Assembly (NCBI GenBank): GCA_017466065.1
Contig: JAFTUV010000017.1
Location: 185,248-249,247 of the forward strand
Length of the DNA stretch: 64,000 nucleotides
Source of the DNA: Bacteroidaceae bacterium
Lineage (GTDB): Bacteria > Bacteroidota > Bacteroidia > Bacteroidales > Bacteroidaceae
Direction: 5' to 3'
Shown piece by piece: positions 60,770 to 64,000 of this stretch. Made by a program: the position numbers and the translations under genes. Within the stretch, counting starts at the first letter, position 1, and each line of letters starts with the position of its first letter. The notes beneath the pieces are model-generated. The model was not told the origin of the DNA and did not search any database. It saw only the letters and a program-made list of their open reading frames with translations.

Positions 60770-63305
60770 CTTTACCGAGAATTATTGAAACGATTGTAGT
60801 CAGGTCGGAAACATCAATACTTCCATCACCGTTAATATCGCCATCGGTTCCTGTGTCATTATTGAGTATCATTGAAACGATTGTAGTCAGGTCGGAAACA
60901 TCAACACTCCCGTCACCGTTAATATCACCTTTCAGGCTAAAATCCATTTCTACGATATTGGTAAAGTTCTTCCAATAATCAGCAGCTTGATAGGTTGCTT
61001 TTGTACCTGTTGGAACATAGAGGGTGGCGGTGTAATTACTGAATATTGTATTTATTGCTGGTGGAGTTTCTGCTTTAACATATATTTCGGTTAGGCCGAT
61101 GCAACCATTAAACGTATAATTCCCTATGCTTGCAACATTTTCACCAATCGTCACACTTGCAAGGCCGGTGCAACCATTAAATACATTTTGACCGATGCTT
61201 GTAATATTATCGGGTACTACAATGCTTTTCAGGCCTGTGCATTTTTCAAAAACATTATTGTTTATCTTTTCAAGGCCTTCGGGGATAGTTATCTCAGTTA
61301 TTCCCGTGCAGCCATAAAAAGCACCATTCTCGATACTTGTCACGGTTGCGGGAATATCGAAAGTTTCTACATTGTAACAATTATAGAAGGCCTGAACTCC
61401 GATAGTATCGAGCAGTTGTGGCAATTCCACATTTGCGAGCCCCGTGCAACCATAGAAAGCATAGTCACCTATTTTGGCAACACCATCGGGAATTTTCACA
61501 GATGTAATTCCCGAACAACCACTGAATGCACTTTTTGCAATTTTTGTAATATTTTCACCCAAGCTGAGATTTGTTATTGCACTGTTTTTATAAAAGGCAT
61601 ACTCTCCGAGAGTTTCAACCCCTTCGCCCAGCGTTACACTGTTTACGGTCTTAAAGACACTATGATAATGTACACTGAACCAATTTTTAACCTCATTACA
61701 ATTAAGAACAAGCGTTTCGATGGCCGTTCCATTAAATGCATATCCGTGAACGCCTGTCAATCCCTTGCCTATTGTCAGTTTCTTCAACGACGAACAGCCG
61801 GAGAAGAGATAAATATCCAAATATGTGACACCATCGGGAACTACCATTTCTGTGAGAGCGGTGCAATCGGCAAAAGCATTTCCCTCGATTGTTGTCACAT
61901 TCTCTCCCATTATAAAATCTTTAAGCCCTGCGCAACCGCTGAATGCATAGCCTGATATTGTTTCAACATTATCGCTTAATGTAACTTTTTCGAGAGCAAC
62001 GATTCCACTGAAACATTTACTTGTTGCCTTGCTTTTTATGGTAACCTCTTTAATGTTGGTGCAACCGGCAAAGGCGTCATATGAAATACTGTTCAAACTT
62101 TCGGGTAATGTAACCTCGGTAATTCCCGTACAATTCTTGAACGCGCAGCGACTTATTGTTTCAACACCGTTTATGGCAATCTCGGTAATTCCCGTGCAGT
62201 CCAAAAATGCTTCAACTCCTATTTCTTTTACACTGTTGGGGAGGAGTGCTTGTTGCAATTTGCTGCAACCCGAAAAGGCATAATCGCCTATGGTTGTAAC
62301 ATTTGTTCCCCAATCGACATTGGCAAGTTCCTTGCAACCGAGGAACGTATTTTTGCTTATTACCTTAACACTGTCGCCTATATTCACATTTGCAAGAGTG
62401 TCGCATTTTTCAAATGCAGAAATGCCGAGTGATATTACCGAGCCGGGTATCACAATCTCTTTGAGCATTTTACAACCGCGAAAAGCATAATTGCCGATGC
62501 TTTTGACATTGCTGCCTATTATCACGGCTGCAAGATTGGAACAGCCGTCAAATGCACCCTCACCAATCTCCGTAACACTTTCGGGAATTATTATCTCGGT
62601 TAGTTCTGTGCAGCCTGCAAAAGCATATTTACCGATTTTTGTTACATTGTTACCTATTGTCACACTTTTAAGAGTGGTAAGATTACAGAAGCCTTCATCT
62701 ACAATGGCAGTTACTTTATTGCCTAAAATAACCTCTTCCAATGAAGTGGTGGGACTGATATTTAGTCCGGAAAGGCCGGAATTTGCCCAATTTAACCGTA
62801 TTTTTTTTATTGATGTTCCCGAGAAACATTGAGTATTAACTTTTAATGTTGAAGGAATGGTGAGTTCACGCAAGTTACTGCAATCTTGGAAAGAATAGAC
62901 GTGGGTGTATTCCACTCCCTCGGCAAACTCAACCGATGTTATATTAGTGTTACCGTGAAACTGATAATCCAAGTCATTCTCGGTTCCACAGACTTTGGCA
63001 TTTTTCCCGTTAATATAAACAGAATCGGGGATATAAATACTTGTAGCATCGGCACTTGCACCAACTGCCACTAAATGGCATAGATGCTTTGTGACGCGCG
63101 TTTCAGTTCTGCTTTCATCGACATATTCCCACACCTCTTCATCCACTCTCGGCTCATAATAAACTCCATTCATTAAATATGCACCGTGGCCATTTTTACT
63201 GTTATTTGTTCCCACAGCACAATCGAATTGCGATTGGGCATTTACTATGGTGGCACATAGTAACAACATTAGCGTTAAAAACGATTTTGGTAAAATTTTT
63301 CGCAT
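60762..63305 (-). CDS. BspA-type leucine-rich-repeat surface protein with dockerin-like end
   Basis: An 847-residue exported protein from ATG 63305 (MRKILPKSFLTLM), with a signal peptide cut after NAQ. After an N-terminal cap it has about 25 LRR_5 repeats of 23 residues (consensus I-x-x-x-AF-x-GC-x-x-L-x-x-I-x-IP-x-S/G-V-x-x-I-G). It ends with two calcium-binding, dockerin type I-like repeats (DINGDGSVDVSDLTTIVSMI, DINGDGSIDVSDLTTIVSII). BspA-like proteins bind host or matrix proteins and are surface exposed. The same ending occurs in the M6 protease at 21054. A reading-frame relic follows the stop (60548-60769). Confidence 0.9.
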   Translation of the reverse strand: MRKILPKSFLTLMLLLCATIVNAQSQFDCAVGTNNSKNGHGAYLMNGVYYEPRVDEEVWEYVDESRTETRVTKHLCHLVAVGASADATSIYIPDSVYINGKNAKVCGTENDLDYQFHGNTNITSVEFAEGVEYTHVYSFQDCSNLRELTIPSTLKVNTQCFSGTSIKKIRLNWANSGLSGLNISPTTSLEEVILGNKVTAIVDEGFCNLTTLKSVTIGNNVTKIGKYAFAGCTELTEIIIPESVTEIGEGAFDGCSNLAAVIIGSNVKSIGNYAFRGCKMLKEIVIPGSVISLGISAFEKCDTLANVNIGDSVKVISKNTFLGCKELANVDWGTNVTTIGDYAFSGCSKLQQALLPNSVKEIGVEAFLDCTGITEIAINGVETISRCAFKNCTGITEVTLPESLNSISYDAFAGCTNIKEVTIKSKATSKCFSGIVALEKVTLSDNVETISGYAFSGCAGLKDFIMGENVTTIEGNAFADCTALTEMVVPDGVTYLDIYLFSGCSSLKKLTIGKGLTGVHGYAFNGTAIETLVLNCNEVKNWFSVHYHSVFKTVNSVTLGEGVETLGEYAFYKNSAITNLSLGENITKIAKSAFSGCSGITSVKIPDGVAKIGDYAFYGCTGLANVELPQLLDTIGVQAFYNCYNVETFDIPATVTSIENGAFYGCTGITEITIPEGLEKINNNVFEKCTGLKSIVVPDNITSIGQNVFNGCTGLASVTIGENVASIGNYTFNGCIGLTEIYVKAETPPAINTIFSNYTATLYVPTGTKATYQAADYWKNFTNIVEMDFSLKGDINGDGSVDVSDLTTIVSMILNNDTGTDGDINGDGSIDVSDLTTIVSIILGKDK
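60781..60927. repeat. Tandem 60-base repeats encoding the dockerin-like pair
   Basis: Two nearly identical copies (60781-60840 and 60868-60927) that share the core ATTGAAACGATTGTAGTCAG and GTCGGAAACATCAA. Their DNA identity is higher than the protein requirement, suggesting recent duplication or gene conversion. Confidence 0.75.
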
Positions 63306-63390
63306 AGTCAATAGATTTAATATTTAAACTTACACAATTAAAAAACAATTCTGTAAAGCCCACACAAACTTTTCTTATGCGAAAATGGAT

Positions 63391-63423
63391 AAAAAAAAGA
63401 CGTGAGAGCTACTGCCTTACGTC
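63391..63423 (-). terminator. Terminator of the structured RNA
   Basis: GACGT (63399-63403) pairs with ACGTC (63419-63423), with further A-T/G-C pairs inside, followed on the minus strand by eight T (63391-63398). Confidence 0.75.
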
Positions 63424-63602
63424 CATTAACCTGCGGGCATCGCCAAACGCCCTCTATAAGATGAACATAGAAGAAACAATATTCCCACGCCGTGAATATA
63501 CGTTTACCCCTATGTTTAGTGCATAGCAGTGTATATACACAGAATGAGCATTAGTTGCTTCGGCCCCTTATAGAAAATTTTGGCGAATTTACAGGTTAGG
63601 AC
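63391..63602 (-). ncRNA. Rod-shaped structured RNA, possibly 6S RNA
   Basis: Minus-strand RNA of about 210 nt. Nested long-range helices (plus coordinates): TAACCTG 63427-63433 with CAGGTTA 63592-63598; TCGCCAAA 63440-63447 with TTTGGCGA 63579-63586; TCTATAAG 63453-63460 with CTTATAGA 63567-63574; AACATAG 63464-63470 with CTATGTT 63510-63516; ATATTC 63479-63484 with GAATAT 63494-63499. The first pair leaves two bases to the predicted 5' end. It ends in a hairpin (63399-63423) and a T8 run. A -7-like TTTG (63607-63610) sits in place. The rod with a large internal bulge resembles 6S RNA, but identity is unproven. Confidence 0.55.
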
Positions 63603-63606
63603 TTTG

Positions 63607-63614
63607 CAAAATGC
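63607..63614 (-). promoter_or_regulatory. -7-like box for the structured RNA
   Basis: Minus strand GCATTTTG. The conserved TTTG part is present, but the TA is replaced by GC. It puts the start at about 63600-63602, just outside the outermost helix. Confidence 0.4.
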
Positions 63615-64000
63615 TTTTAGCGTCAATGGATTTGTTGTACAGAACCACTCTCGCTTGGCAAAGCAAATAAATTTTCTTTGCTTTTAACCTCGTTTGGCTT
63701 TTTCGTTCGCTCGCTACAAAAGTTAAAACAAGTTCTACTTTTGCTCGCTTAATTGAAAAAAACGCTTACTCGTGGTTTTGTTCCCATCAACAATGCAAAT
63801 TTAAGCATTTTTCAGCAACCAATGCTCAAAAAAGAGAATATTCTTTCTTCCAAGAATATTTAGAAGTTGTTTAAATTTATGTCCTTGAAATTTTTATAGG
63901 TCTTTTTTAGGATGTTTTTTCATTTTTCAAAGGCGCATAGCGGGCTATGTAACTGCGAAAAAGGGAGAAACAGGCAAAAAAGAGCATAAAAAGGCAAGCA
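63615..64000. other. Right-end intergenic stretch, no gene seen
   Basis: About 386 bases. It has two hairpins: GCAAAG/CTTTGC around 63660-63682, and AATATTCTT (63837-63845) with AAGAATATT (63852-63860). It also has AGAAGTTGTTTAAATTT (from 63862), which matches 19035-19051 with one change. The last 100 bases are low-complexity A/T with a GGCGCATAGCGGGCTATG element. No frame has a recognisable product. Confidence 0.5.

Noticed and set aside
63391..63602. tmRNA, SRP RNA or RNase P RNA
   Set aside because: GGGGCCGAAGC vaguely recalls a tmRNA start, but there is no T-arm GGTTCGA and no CCA end. SRP (GGAAGCAGC loop) and RNase P core sequences are absent.
1..64000. CRISPR array, rRNA operon, tRNA genes, complete IS or prophage
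   Set aside because: No regularly spaced direct repeats, rRNA core, T-arm GGTTCRA plus cloverleaf, transposase or phage structural set was seen. I could not run tRNAscan, so a tRNA in a gap could be missed.

Overview
The window looks like chromosomal DNA from a gut-type member of the Bacteroidales; the genus is unresolved. The evidence is recurrent Bacteroidetes promoters (TTTG or TTG, about 20 bases, then TAnnTTTG or a TTCG variant), few Shine-Dalgarno sequences, and typical families: BspA leucine-rich repeats, DUF4252, DUF4369 and TlpA-like lipoproteins, an HU/SPOR protein, ECF sigma operons, a DpsL thioferritin and membrane-anchored LytTR and winged-helix regulators. There is no complete mobile element, CRISPR array, rRNA or recognisable tRNA.

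Layout. 1-5134 (+): 5'-truncated CtpA protease, a nucleotidyltransferase/GHMP-kinase-like fusion, an NTP_transf_5 protein and a LolC/E-type permease. 5201-8430 (-): ftsE, lysC, lysA. 8668-10187 (+): membrane LytTR regulator and purN. 10382-14783 (-): TPR protein, gyrA and a P5-like protein. 14986-17258 (+): trmD and a MATE pump. 17353-19723 (-): pyrD, pyrK and an XRE regulator, followed by about 1.25 kb without a supported gene. 21054-25785 (-): M6 protease with a dockerin-like end, EamA and MFS transporters. 25961-28382 (+): gadB-glsA, the enzymes of glutamine-dependent acid resistance. 28487-35069 (-): an ECF sigma operon (sigma, anti-sigma-like protein, two DUF4252-like secreted proteins, one repeat protein) and a large TlpA-like protein. 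35441-38060: winged-helix membrane regulator, a TrmH-type methyltransferase and a CBM9-like protein. 38126-42697: PLD-type lipoprotein, DUF2148 protein, aguA-aguB (agmatine to putrescine) and dpsL. 42986-46232: ThiE-like protein, prs, DUF4369 lipoprotein, panB. 46375-56809 (+): sbcD-sbcC-addA-addB, one operon for processing broken DNA ends. 57006-60464: U32 peptidase, then an HU/SPOR protein joined to a zinc-ribbon/FHA protein. 60762-63305 (-): BspA-type protein with dockerin-like end, followed by a frameshifted module relic.

Points that go beyond routine annotation: (1) the ECF sigma gene and the neighbouring TlpA-like gene share an ECF-type promoter (TGTAAC, 17-18 bases, GTCTTAC), which defines a small autoregulated regulon; (2) an independent small RNA is likely at 56889-57004, with its own -7 box, three tandem hairpins and a terminator; (3) a rod-shaped RNA of about 210 nt, possibly 6S RNA, lies at 63391-63602 on the minus strand; (4) the BspA-like gene has lost a C-terminal module by frameshift and internal deletion; (5) two genes (14783 and 58972) have promoter boxes so close to their start codons that their mRNAs should be nearly leaderless. 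Convergent gene pairs are mostly separated by perfect palindromes acting as two-way terminators.

All calls come from reading the sequence. No database search or folding program was run.
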